Source: Woeseiaceae bacterium (GTDB lineage: Bacteria; Pseudomonadota; Gammaproteobacteria; Steroidobacterales; Woeseiaceae). Taken from it: DNA of 64,000 nucleotides. Numbering within the stretch: the first letter of the stretch is position 1; every line of letters starts with the position of its first letter. The stretch covers positions 1 to 64,000 of the forward strand of contig JABDQH010000116.1 in NCBI GenBank assembly GCA_013042375.1, read 5' to 3'. Positions 9,307-16,953 of this stretch are shown one piece after another. The position numbers were made by a program, and so were the translations under genes. The notes beneath the pieces are model-generated. The model did not search any database. It was not told the DNA's origin and worked only from the letters and a program-made list of their open reading frames with translations.

Positions 9307-9637
9307 ACGAATCAGAGACGAAGACGATCGGCTGCTGGAGACGATGTTCGCAGCAAGCCCGATCGCGGACGATGGTTTCAGTGCGCTGGTGGTTCGGCGC
9401 ATCCGTCGCAAGGTAATGCTGCGCAGGCTGAGCCTGCCACTCGCCGCACTGATCGGTGGCGCCATCGCGTTCAAGCCGCTCGTCGCTCTCGCAGGATTCG
9501 CGCAACAACTCTTTCTGCAGCTGCCCGACGAACTCGTCGCGAGCGCGACCGAGAGTCTGCCGGCATTGCAGTTCGTGGTAACCGGCGGACTGCTGTTGCT
9601 CGTCGCCGTGATGGCGCTGAACATGATCGAGGACTGA
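9299..9637 (+). CDS. probable membrane anti-sigma partner of the ECF factor
   Basis: 112 residues from the ATG at 9299, overlapping the sigma gene. An N-terminal cytoplasmic part of about 45 residues (AERIRDEDDRLLETMF) is followed by a hydrophobic segment (about 52-72) and a second one near the C-terminus (about 88-105). Position, overlap and topology suggest it sequesters the sigma factor. I see no recognisable zinc-binding anti-sigma motif (HxxxCxxC), so the role is inferred from context. The ORF track starts upstream inside the sigma gene. Confidence 0.6.
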   Translation: MAERIRDEDDRLLETMFAASPIADDGFSALVVRRIRRKVMLRRLSLPLAALIGGAIAFKPLVALAGFAQQLFLQLPDELVASATESLPALQFVVTGGLLLLVAVMALNMIED

Positions 9638-9686
9638 CGAGACCTACGTCATTGTCTTGCCGTAAATGCTCGGTTACCCTGCGCTC

Positions 9687-9893
9687 ATGAGCCTGAGGGA
9701 CAAAGTCGAAGCATTATTGCCCAACTGGGAGCGCTGGTATCCCAGCCTGTTCGACGCTGCCAGCGATCTCGGCATCATCAAGGCCGAGGTATGCGATCCG
9801 GGCTCTCTTCTCCTGACTTCACGTCACCGCAAAGTCCGGCAACGCGCCGAGGATGCGCATCGCGAGAAGTGGGGCGGCAAGGCGCAGGATTAG
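9687..9893 (+). CDS. small hypothetical protein
   Basis: 68 residues from the ATG at 9687 (MSLRDKVEALLPNW). It is soluble, charged and helical. It ends 12 bases before the aminotransferase gene, so it may be cotranscribed. No family recognised, no clear ribosome binding site. It is the least certain gene in this stretch. Confidence 0.45.
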   Translation: MSLRDKVEALLPNWERWYPSLFDAASDLGIIKAEVCDPGSLLLTSRHRKVRQRAEDAHREKWGGKAQD

Positions 9894-9905
9894 AAGGACC
9901 TGGTT

Positions 9906-11153
9906 TTGACTTACGATCTTGCCGCTGTTCGCGCGCAGTTTCCGGCTCTCGCAATCGAAGACGGCGGCAGACGCCGTATCTATCTCGACAACCCGGCGGG
10001 TACGCAGGTGCCCTCGCGCGTCGCCGAGGCGATGTCCGAATGCCTGCTTGCGACCAATGCGAACGCGGGCGGCTACTTCGCGACGTCGCGAGCGGCCGCA
10101 GAGCTTGTCGCCGAAGCCCGCCGCGCGATGGCGGATCTCCTGAACGCGGCATCCGCGAGCGAGATCATCCTCGGACAGAACATGACGTCGATTACGCTGC
10201 ACATGTCGCGGTCGATCGGGCGCCTGTTCAGGCCGGGCGACGAGATCGTCCTGTCGCGCATGGACCACGATGCCAACGTCTGGCCCTGGGTCATGATGGC
10301 GCGCGAGCATGAGCTCGAGGTCAAATGGCTGCCGTTCGATACGGCAAGCTTCGAATTCGAGCTCGAGGTACTCGACGAGCTGCTCACCGAGCGTACGCGG
10401 CTGGTTTGCGTCGGCGCCGCGAGCAATCTGACGGGTACGGTGAACGATGTTGCGACGATTTGCGCGAAGGCACGCACGGCGGGTGCGCTCACCTTTATCG
10501 ATGGCGTGCAGTCGGTTCCCCACGTAGCGACTGACGTGCAGTCTATCGGGTGTGACTTTCTCGCCTGTTCGCCGTACAAGTTCTTCGGTCCGCACCAGGG
10601 CGTGCTGTACGGCCGGCATGAAGTACTGGAGCAACTCGAGGCGTACAAAGTCCGTCCCGCACCCGCAGAGGTGCCGGGCCGTTTCGAGCCCGGTACCCAG
10701 AGCCACGAGGGTGCCGCCGGCATCACTGCCGCGGTCGATTACCTGGCCTGGATCGGTGCAACGATGGCCGGTACAAGCGGGCGCCCCGCAGCCTTACGGG
10801 CTGCGATGCGTACGCTGTTCGATTACGAGAAAGCGCTCGCGGCGCGCCTCATAGCGGGACTGCGTGAACTCGACGGCGTGACGGTGCAGGGGATCACCGC
10901 GCCCGACGCGCTCGAGCGGCGCGTGCCGACCGTGTCGTTTACGCATGAGCGCCTCGCACCGGACGCGATCGCGAGGGCCTTGGCGGACGAGAACATCTTT
11001 GTCTGGAGCGGCCACAACTACGCCATCGAGGTTGCGCGCGCCCTGGACCTGCTCGAGTCCGGCGGTGTCGTGCGAATCGGGCTCGTGCACTACAACAGCG
11101 CCGAAGAGGTCGATATGACGCTCGAGGCGCTGCGCGAAATCATCGAAGCCTGA
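9906..11153 (+). CDS. cysteine desulfurase-like class V aminotransferase
   Basis: 415 residues, PLP-dependent. The expected PLP lysine lies in CSPYKFFGPHQGVLYG (about K225). TFIDGVQSVPH upstream gives the aspartate that contacts the PLP nitrogen, and ASNLTGTVND is a substrate-side motif. It resembles the cysteine-desulfurase-like group (TIGR01976 type) more than IscS or SufS. It lacks the mobile cysteine loop in the place expected for IscS, so sulfur transfer is not assured. The TTG start follows AAGGACC. A strong hairpin follows the stop. Confidence 0.85.
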   Translation: MTYDLAAVRAQFPALAIEDGGRRRIYLDNPAGTQVPSRVAEAMSECLLATNANAGGYFATSRAAAELVAEARRAMADLLNAASASEIILGQNMTSITLHMSRSIGRLFRPGDEIVLSRMDHDANVWPWVMMAREHELEVKWLPFDTASFEFELEVLDELLTERTRLVCVGAASNLTGTVNDVATICAKARTAGALTFIDGVQSVPHVATDVQSIGCDFLACSPYKFFGPHQGVLYGRHEVLEQLEAYKVRPAPAEVPGRFEPGTQSHEGAAGITAAVDYLAWIGATMAGTSGRPAALRAAMRTLFDYEKALAARLIAGLRELDGVTVQGITAPDALERRVPTVSFTHERLAPDAIARALADENIFVWSGHNYAIEVARALDLLESGGVVRIGLVHYNSAEEVDMTLEALREIIEA

Positions 11154-11162
11154 GCAAAGAAA

Positions 11163-11178
11163 GCCGCCCAAGGGCGGC
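11163..11178. repeat. first copy of a GCCGCCC/GGGCGGC hairpin
   Basis: GCCGCCCAAGGGCGGC, preceded by AAGAAA. The same AAGAAAGCCGCCC string recurs 28 bases later as the terminator hairpin, so this is a partial duplicate. The loop is very tight. Confidence 0.5.
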
Positions 11179-11190
11179 ACTCGCAAATAA

Positions 11191-11214
11191 GAAAGCCGCC
11201 CGAGGGCGGCTTTC
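11191..11214. terminator. bidirectional intrinsic terminator
   Basis: GAAAGCCGCCC GA GGGCGGCTTTC is a perfect 11-base inverted repeat. Read on the plus strand it ends the aminotransferase gene with TTT. On the minus strand it is followed by CTTATTT and ends the small transcript starting near 11352. Confidence 0.8.
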
Positions 11215-11244
11215 CGTGGAACGGTTCAGTATCGAAAACTCAGG

Positions 11245-11325
11245 TCAGCGAAGTGAGTCGTGGTGCTCCATCTTTCGCGTCGAAGCCTTAAGGTTTTCAG
11301 ATACCCCAGTTATCCCACGAGACAT
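11245..11325 (-). CDS. 26-residue ORF with an ideal Shine-Dalgarno, unknown function
   Basis: Too short for the ORF track. The peptide begins MSRGITGVSENL, is hydrophilic and basic in the middle, and ends HHDSLR. The start codon is preceded directly by AAAGGAGGTGATCC, a full complement of the 16S rRNA 3' end. A promoter-like pair at 11359-11387 and the terminator at 11191-11214 frame it as its own unit of about 165 nt. A second reading in another frame from a GTG inside the Shine-Dalgarno gives an 11-residue peptide ending SWDNWGI. No family recognised. It could also be a small regulatory RNA rather than an mRNA. Confidence 0.5.
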   Translation of the reverse strand: MSRGITGVSENLKASTRKMEHHDSLR

Positions 11326-11326
11326 G

Positions 11327-11340
11327 GATCACCTCCTTTC
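11327..11340 (-). promoter_or_regulatory. perfect extended Shine-Dalgarno of the 26-residue ORF
   Basis: AAAGGAGGTGATCC on the minus strand, touching the ATG at 11325. It pairs with 13 bases of the 16S 3' tail. No other gene in this window has a comparable site. Confidence 0.7.
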
Positions 11341-11358
11341 GTTTGTTAGCCCGCGTTG

Positions 11359-11387
11359 AGTATGTCTTTGAAATCAAGGAATTCCAA
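11359..11387 (-). promoter_or_regulatory. sigma-70-like promoter for the 26-residue ORF
   Basis: On the minus strand TTGGAA (11387-11382), a 17-base spacer and CATACT (11364-11359). Expected transcription start is near 11352, giving a leader of about 26 nt. The region 11380-11440 is A/T-rich compared with neighbours. Confidence 0.55.
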
Positions 11388-11496
11388 GCGTTTTCTTAAG
11401 TAACAAATATGCCTTCTGTTTTTCGCATTTTGTGGGTTATCATTAACGGCCGGCCCGGGAATGCGGCCCGATAAGAATCACAACAGAGAGTAGATC

Positions 11497-11940
11497 ATGG
11501 CAATCTCAGATCTCGCGAATGTGCTGAATGTCTTCGGCGGTTCAGAAGTCAGCGCAGAAAAACAGCAGCAATTATTCGAAGAAACACTGCTCATGACGCT
11601 CGCGCGAGCCGCGAATGCCGACGTCAGCATCCAGCGTGTCGAAGTGGAGCGCGTCCAGGCGATTCTAAAGAAGCACACGGGCAAGGACTTCAGCGTGGCC
11701 GACGTTCGAGTCGCGGCGCGCGAGGAACTCTATGCCGAGGCGACGCTCGTAAGGTACCTGCGCGGCGTCGAGAAAAAACTTTCCCAGACGCAATGTTCGG
11801 AAATCGTCGTGGCGTTGACCGAGGTATTCCGCAGCGATGACAACGTGAGCGCGCTGGAGGTCGATTTCTTCAACAATGTCGTCAATGCGCTCAACGTCAC
11901 GCCGGCCCAGATCGCAGGGCTTACCGCGGGCGACGTCTAG
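11497..11940 (+). CDS. TerB-like (tellurite resistance TerB fold) protein
   Basis: 147 residues, all-alpha. LFEETLLMTLARAANADVSIQRVEVERVQAIL and LTEVFRSDDNVSALEVDFFNNVVNALNVT show the two repeated metal-site-like helical segments of TerB/DjlA-type domains, with acidic residues at the usual places. No other ter genes are near. Role is therefore not tellurite resistance by default; in many bacteria such single TerB proteins are of unknown function. A weak GAGAG is upstream of the ATG. Confidence 0.7.
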   Translation: MAISDLANVLNVFGGSEVSAEKQQQLFEETLLMTLARAANADVSIQRVEVERVQAILKKHTGKDFSVADVRVAAREELYAEATLVRYLRGVEKKLSQTQCSEIVVALTEVFRSDDNVSALEVDFFNNVVNALNVTPAQIAGLTAGDV

Positions 11941-11945
11941 CAGCC

Positions 11946-12995
11946 CTAGTCTTTCGAGATATTCTCTTCTCTGCGGGCGATCAGGGCGCTGAGCCGCTCG
12001 ATGCGGTTCTCGAGCCGTTCCTTTTCCGTCTTTGCGGCCTCGGCTGCCAGTTCATTCGCCGGGTTGGCGATGACCTCGGCGCAGGCCCTGAGGCGCGTCT
12101 CGGCTTCTGCGAGTGACTCGCGGAGTTTCGAGACGGACGCCGCCTTTTCCGCCTTGTCGAACACCATTGCGTCGGGCGATCCGCCCGTCGCCGTTGCGTC
12201 GTCGCCTTCATCGACCTCCGGAATGAACGGCTGGCCTTTCTCGATCGCACGCGTATTCATGAACGATGGCGAAACGATCTCGATACCCGCGCCGTGCAGC
12301 ACGTCCATGGTCCTGGCCCGCAGTTCACGGCGCTTTTCGATGATCCGATTGATCTCCTTGAGCAAACCCGATACCTGGTAGGTAACCGAAAAGTCGCCGA
12401 GTTCGCGAATCTGTACGTACGGACTTTCGAGTTCGGAATCGGTGGCGGCCTTTAGCAGGAGATCTTCGATGACGCGGCGCGAAACGTCGTAGCCGAGCGA
12501 AACCTCGACCGACAGCAGCGTCCCCGACGCGCGCATCACGCGCACGGGATGTGTGACCAGGTAGGTGTTGGGCAGCGTTGTGAGGTCACGCTCTTCTGTC
12601 TGGATCTCGATGTGCAACAGGTCCACCTCCGAAATCCGTCCGAAATAATCGCCAACCGTGATGTAGTTGCCGGGGCGACAGTTGCCGATCGCCTTGAGCA
12701 TGAGGCCAGCCATGATGTTGCCGACGAGGGTCGTCGACGACAGGGCGATCGTGGCGCTGAAGATTAGTCCAAAGAGCCTCAGGAGCTGCCCTCGTAACTC
12801 GCCGCCGACCGGAAGCAGCAGGATGAGAAACAGGATTGCGACGAGTACCGCTGCGATCTGGATGAGTTGGTGACGAAACTTCAGGTGTGGCCGGCTCTCG
12901 AAGTAGTGATTCAGGCGTCTGCGGCCAAACCAGAGCACGCCGCCCAGTACGAGCACGGCCGCGAGCCCCTGGATAAACAGACCTATAGTTTCCAT
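11946..12995 (-). CDS. MscS-family mechanosensitive channel
   Basis: 349 residues from the ATG at 12995. Three membrane helices lie in the first about 115 residues; the pore-lining third helix is followed by LVGNIMAGLMLKAIGNCRPGNYITVGDYFGRISEVDLLHIEIQT, the MscS beta domain. A long charged coiled-coil tail (about 270-349) is added, with a DEGDDATATGG linker. It probably opens under membrane tension to release solutes on osmotic downshift. The ORF track's 37 extra N-terminal residues are arginine-rich and unlike this family. Confidence 0.88.
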   Translation of the reverse strand: METIGLFIQGLAAVLVLGGVLWFGRRRLNHYFESRPHLKFRHQLIQIAAVLVAILFLILLLPVGGELRGQLLRLFGLIFSATIALSSTTLVGNIMAGLMLKAIGNCRPGNYITVGDYFGRISEVDLLHIEIQTEERDLTTLPNTYLVTHPVRVMRASGTLLSVEVSLGYDVSRRVIEDLLLKAATDSELESPYVQIRELGDFSVTYQVSGLLKEINRIIEKRRELRARTMDVLHGAGIEIVSPSFMNTRAIEKGQPFIPEVDEGDDATATGGSPDAMVFDKAEKAASVSKLRESLAEAETRLRACAEVIANPANELAAEAAKTEKERLENRIERLSALIARREENISKD

Positions 12996-13201
12996 TGCTT
13001 CTCGGCTTCTCCGGATAAAGAAAGCGACTGTCGCTTCAGAAGGACGAAAGAATACCACTCGCCGCGGAGGTCTCTTCGGTACTTTTTCTGAACGCGGGCT
13101 GAACATGTTCGCACAGCATTGTCTGCATGCCCACGGGGTTCAGCACGGATTCAGCGTGCCGCGTGCCTAATCGAATCACAGGAACACGAGAGGGCACTGC
13201 A

Positions 13202-13966
13202 ATGAGGCACTTTATTCGCACCGTTACACTTATCTTGCTGTCGCTGCTTGGGGCCGTCGGTATGGCCGACACGGGTGAAGAGCCGCGCCAGAGCTTTACC
13301 TCGCAAGGCCAGGGCATCGAACGCGGTAGCGTCGGCGACGGCATTATCTCCTTCGACGAACACGCGCCCCTGAGGCTGAAACATGCAGGGCAGCCGGGCG
13401 AGCCGAACAAAAGTCTCGCGTCCGGGGCGCGCACGGCCGAAATGGGCGTTTCGGCCGACTCGAACTTCTGGTTCTACGACGTAGACGTAATCCTGTTCGC
13501 CGATCATGATCGCGACGGCTATTACTACGGTATCGATCTGCTGTTCGACGCCGATACGACATACTTCAGCGCCGAGGTCTACGCGGTCATCTACCTGAGC
13601 TACGAATTCGGTCCGTGGAACGAATACGCCGCGACGGAGGATTTCACGTTGCTTGGCGCCACCAGCGAAGACGAGTACACGATCGAAACGGAACTCGTAT
13701 CGGGCTACCCGGCGGGCAGCTACGACATCCTGATCGAGTTGTTCGATGCCTACGACGGAACTTTCCTCGTGAGCATCGGCCCCGAAGATACGTCCGAACT
13801 GTCGTACCTCTCGCTCGAGGACTCGACGCGCGACGCCACGCAGGGCGGGACGACTCAGGTGGTCGTCAGTTCGGGCGGTGGCGGCTCGCTCGGCTGGCTC
13901 GTTCTTCTGACGCTCCTCGCCGTGCGCATGACCTTGCGGCCCCAGCCAGCGAGGTTGTCGAAGTAA
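13202..13966 (+). CDS. choice-of-anchor H-like secreted protein with GlyGly-CTERM tail
   Basis: 254 residues from the ATG at 13202. A signal peptide (RHFIRTVTLILLSLLGAVGMA) is followed by a beta-rich domain with FWFYDVDVILFADHDRDGYYYGIDLLFD, as in choice-of-anchor H family proteins. The C-terminus SSGGGGSLGWLVLLTLLAVR is a GlyGly-CTERM sorting signal (glycine run, hydrophobic helix, basic residue). Family knowledge: such signals are cut by rhombosortase after export, usually with type II secretion. Its last 112 bases overlap the 3' end of the convergent RND gene, and about 10 residues follow the basic cluster. Confidence 0.75.
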   Translation: MRHFIRTVTLILLSLLGAVGMADTGEEPRQSFTSQGQGIERGSVGDGIISFDEHAPLRLKHAGQPGEPNKSLASGARTAEMGVSADSNFWFYDVDVILFADHDRDGYYYGIDLLFDADTTYFSAEVYAVIYLSYEFGPWNEYAATEDFTLLGATSEDEYTIETELVSGYPAGSYDILIELFDAYDGTFLVSIGPEDTSELSYLSLEDSTRDATQGGTTQVVVSSGGGGSLGWLVLLTLLAVRMTLRPQPARLSK

Positions 13967-16953
13967 ACATACAGGGCCGGCACGACGAGCAGTGATACCA
14001 CCGTCGAAAATGCCAGCCCGCCAATGATTGCCCTCGCCATTGGGTAGTACGGAGGACCGTCTCCACCCACCTGCGTAGTACCCACGGCGAGCGGCGTCAG
14101 CCCGACGATGGTCGTCGCGACCGTCATGAGAATAGGCCGCAATCGATCCCTGCCCGCAACGACAATGGCCTCGTTGCGCGGCATACCGGAGACACGCAGA
14201 TTGTTGATGTGATCGACGAGCACGATGCCGTTATTTACCACGACGCCGATCAGGATCATGATGCCGATGGTCGCCATGAAGGAGAACGTCGTGTCGGTCG
14301 CCGCAAAGAACAGGAAGACGCCGAAGATCGAGAACACGATCGAACCCAGGATGATCGAGAAGGGCAGCAGCAGCGACTCGAACAGTGCGGCCATGACCAG
14401 GAAGATGCAGGCGACGCCGAGAATGATGTTCTGCTGCATGAGTTCGGCCGTTTCGTCACGGCGATCGAAGCCCTGACCTTCTTTCCAGGAGTAGCCCGGC
14501 GGCAGGTTGATCTGCTCCATGAGACTGTTGACGCGCGGGCGTACGTCCTCGACGCTCACGTCCTCTTCGAGATTGGCGCTGATGATGACGGCGGTCTGCC
14601 GATCTGATCTGCGGATCGTGTCGGGCGATCGGCCGAGGCGCAACGACGCAACTGTGCCGAGCGTGATGCGCTCGCCATCGGGTGTATAAAGCGGCAGGGC
14701 GGCAAGTTGTTCCATACTCTGACGATCATTTTCGCGGAACGCGATGCGCATGGCGATTTCGCCGTCGGGATCGCGGAACTCGCGCAGGTTCTCCCCGCGC
14801 ATTGCGACGGCGACCATCTGCCCGATCTGGGCCGTCGTCAAACCGACGTTCGCCGCACGTGTGCGGTCGATGATGACGCGGACCTCGCGAGCGCCGGCCT
14901 CGGCGTCGCTCGTGACGTCCTTGAGACCCTCAACGCTGTCGAGGACACGCGCAAGGTCGAGGCTCAGTTCGTTGAGCGTCTCGGTCGAGTCGCCGCTGAC
15001 CTGGATCGAGAAACCCTCGCCGCCACCCTGTTGTTCGAACTCGAAACTGGGTAAGCCGATCGCGATCTTCGGCAGGCCTTCCTCGATGCGCCTGATGATT
15101 TCCTTGGTTGACAGCGTTGCGTCGTCCTCGTCGGTCAGCAGGATCGTCGACTCCGCCCGTCCCTGGTCGAAGTAGCTGTAGATCGAGCGGATGTTCAGTT
15201 CTTCCTGGCGCGAGAACAGGTATTCCTCGATCTTGTCGACGGCCTCTTCGACACGCTCGACCGGGTATTCGCCCTCGACGTGATAGGGCATGAACAGACG
15301 ACGCCCGGACTCCTGCGGGAACATGTCGAACTTGACGGCCTCGGTGATCAGCGGCGTCACGCCGATGATGCAGATCGTCACGATGCCCCCGAACGTCCAC
15401 CAGAGATGCGACGTCGTCCACTCGAGCGCACGCTCGTAGCGATTTGTCAGCCGCGTGATCAGCGCGCCTTCTTTCGGTCGTGGCGGCGCCGCAATGCGTG
15501 CTGCCAGCATCGGCACGAGCGTCTGTGCGATGACGAGTGAGGCACCGAGCGCCACGAATATCGTGATCGCCACGTGCGTCAGGAAGATCGTGATGTCGAC
15601 CTTGGCACCGAAGACGATCGGCGCGAAAACAATGATCGTCGTCATCGTGCCGGCCACGACCGCGAGGCCGACCTCCCGTACGCCGCGGATCGTCGACGTG
15701 TACGGATGTTCCTTGTCGTCGGCGCGGTGCCGGAAGATGCTTTCGGTGACGACGACCGCGTTATCGACGAGCATGCCGACGGCGAGCATCAGGCCCATCA
15801 TCGTCAGGATATTCAACGACAGCCCAGCGAAGTACAACGCGCCGAGCGTGATCAGCAGCGAGAACGGTATCGACGCGATGACGATCAGCGTGGTCGTTAC
15901 GTGGCGCAGGAACAGGTAGAGAACGATTACCGCGAGCAGGCCGCCGTAGAGGCCGGCCCGGAGCAGGTCGCCGAGCGAGCTGCGCACGCTGTCTCCCTGG
16001 TTGTCCAGCGGGAAGATATTGATGCCGCGCATCTGCGGCAAGTCGCCGATCTTCTCGACCTCGGCGATGACGCGGTCCGTGACCTCGACAAGGTTAGACC
16101 CCGTCGTCTTGTTGACGACGAGGCCGATGGCGTACTCGCGATCGAGGTGGCGGCCGTAGTTCCGGTCGGGCGAGCGCAGGTCGACCTCGGCAACGTCGCG
16201 CAGCCGCAGGCCGCGCTCGTTGACGGCGAGATTGCGGACTTCCTCGACCGAGGAGAACTCGCCGCTCGGTCGCACGCTGAAGCGCTGCCCGCCTGCCGTG
16301 ATGCGGCCGGCGCTGACCGAGAAGTTGCTGCGCATGAGCAGGTCGCGGATCTCCGCGATGTCGACGCCATAAGCGGCAAGCATGTCGGGCTTCAGGAGGA
16401 TGCGAATCTCGCGCGGCTCGACGCCCTGCAATTCAACGCGCGAGACGCCCTCGATTCGCTCGATGCGTCGCTTGAGGACCCGGTCGAGCATGTCGTAGCT
16501 GCCCGACAGGTCGCGCTCGCTCGCGATGCGCAGCTGCAGCACCGGCTGGTCGCCCAGCGAGCCTGTGAAGACGAATACGCGCCGCACGTCGTCGGGAAGC
16601 TGGTGGCGAATCGCATCGATCTTGGCTCGTGCCTCGATGCCCTTGGCGCCCATGTTCTCGTCCCAGCCAAAACGCATGAAGACCTGCGCCTGGTTATCGC
16701 TCGAAGTCGAGAACATCCGCTCCACGCCCGACAGTGTGGCGAGCGCCTCTTCCATGGGGCGTGTGATGAGGCGCTCGACCTCCTCGGGCGTGGAGCCGTC
16801 GTAGGGGATCTGGACGAAGATGCCCGGGAATTCGATGTCCGGGAACTGCTCGAGCGGCAGCAGGCGCGAGGCGATCAGGCCCATGAGCGCCAGCGCCACG
16901 AACACGACGATGGTCGTAACAGGGCGGTGCAGCGCGGCCTCGGTGTGTTTCAT
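13855..16953 (-). CDS. RND efflux permease subunit (fourth gene of the double-adaptor operon)
   Basis: 1032 residues, full AcrB/MdtB-type length with about 12 membrane helices and two large periplasmic loops. LEQFPDIEFPGIFVQIPYDG after helix 1 and MLAVGMLVDNAVVVTESIF in helix 4 (proton-relay aspartate) are family hallmarks. It overlaps the preceding RND gene by 4 bases (ATGA). With that second, different permease and two adaptors it may form a heteromeric pump, as MdtBC does. Substrate is unknown, and no outer-membrane channel gene is in the window. Confidence 0.92.
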   Translation of the reverse strand: MKHTEAALHRPVTTIVVFVALALMGLIASRLLPLEQFPDIEFPGIFVQIPYDGSTPEEVERLITRPMEEALATLSGVERMFSTSSDNQAQVFMRFGWDENMGAKGIEARAKIDAIRHQLPDDVRRVFVFTGSLGDQPVLQLRIASERDLSGSYDMLDRVLKRRIERIEGVSRVELQGVEPREIRILLKPDMLAAYGVDIAEIRDLLMRSNFSVSAGRITAGGQRFSVRPSGEFSSVEEVRNLAVNERGLRLRDVAEVDLRSPDRNYGRHLDREYAIGLVVNKTTGSNLVEVTDRVIAEVEKIGDLPQMRGINIFPLDNQGDSVRSSLGDLLRAGLYGGLLAVIVLYLFLRHVTTTLIVIASIPFSLLITLGALYFAGLSLNILTMMGLMLAVGMLVDNAVVVTESIFRHRADDKEHPYTSTIRGVREVGLAVVAGTMTTIIVFAPIVFGAKVDITIFLTHVAITIFVALGASLVIAQTLVPMLAARIAAPPRPKEGALITRLTNRYERALEWTTSHLWWTFGGIVTICIIGVTPLITEAVKFDMFPQESGRRLFMPYHVEGEYPVERVEEAVDKIEEYLFSRQEELNIRSIYSYFDQGRAESTILLTDEDDATLSTKEIIRRIEEGLPKIAIGLPSFEFEQQGGGEGFSIQVSGDSTETLNELSLDLARVLDSVEGLKDVTSDAEAGAREVRVIIDRTRAANVGLTTAQIGQMVAVAMRGENLREFRDPDGEIAMRIAFRENDRQSMEQLAALPLYTPDGERITLGTVASLRLGRSPDTIRRSDRQTAVIISANLEEDVSVEDVRPRVNSLMEQINLPPGYSWKEGQGFDRRDETAELMQQNIILGVACIFLVMAALFESLLLPFSIILGSIVFSIFGVFLFFAATDTTFSFMATIGIMILIGVVVNNGIVLVDHINNLRVSGMPRNEAIVVAGRDRLRPILMTVATTIVGLTPLAVGTTQVGGDGPPYYPMARAIIGGLAFSTVVSLLVVPALYVYFDNLAGWGRKVMRTARSVRRTSQPSEPPPPELTTT

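Noticed and set aside
11326-11340. Plus-strand GGATCACCTCCTTTC equals the 3' end of 16S rRNA
   Set aside because: Flanks do not match 16S or a spacer. On the minus strand it sits exactly at a start codon, so a ribosome binding site is simpler.
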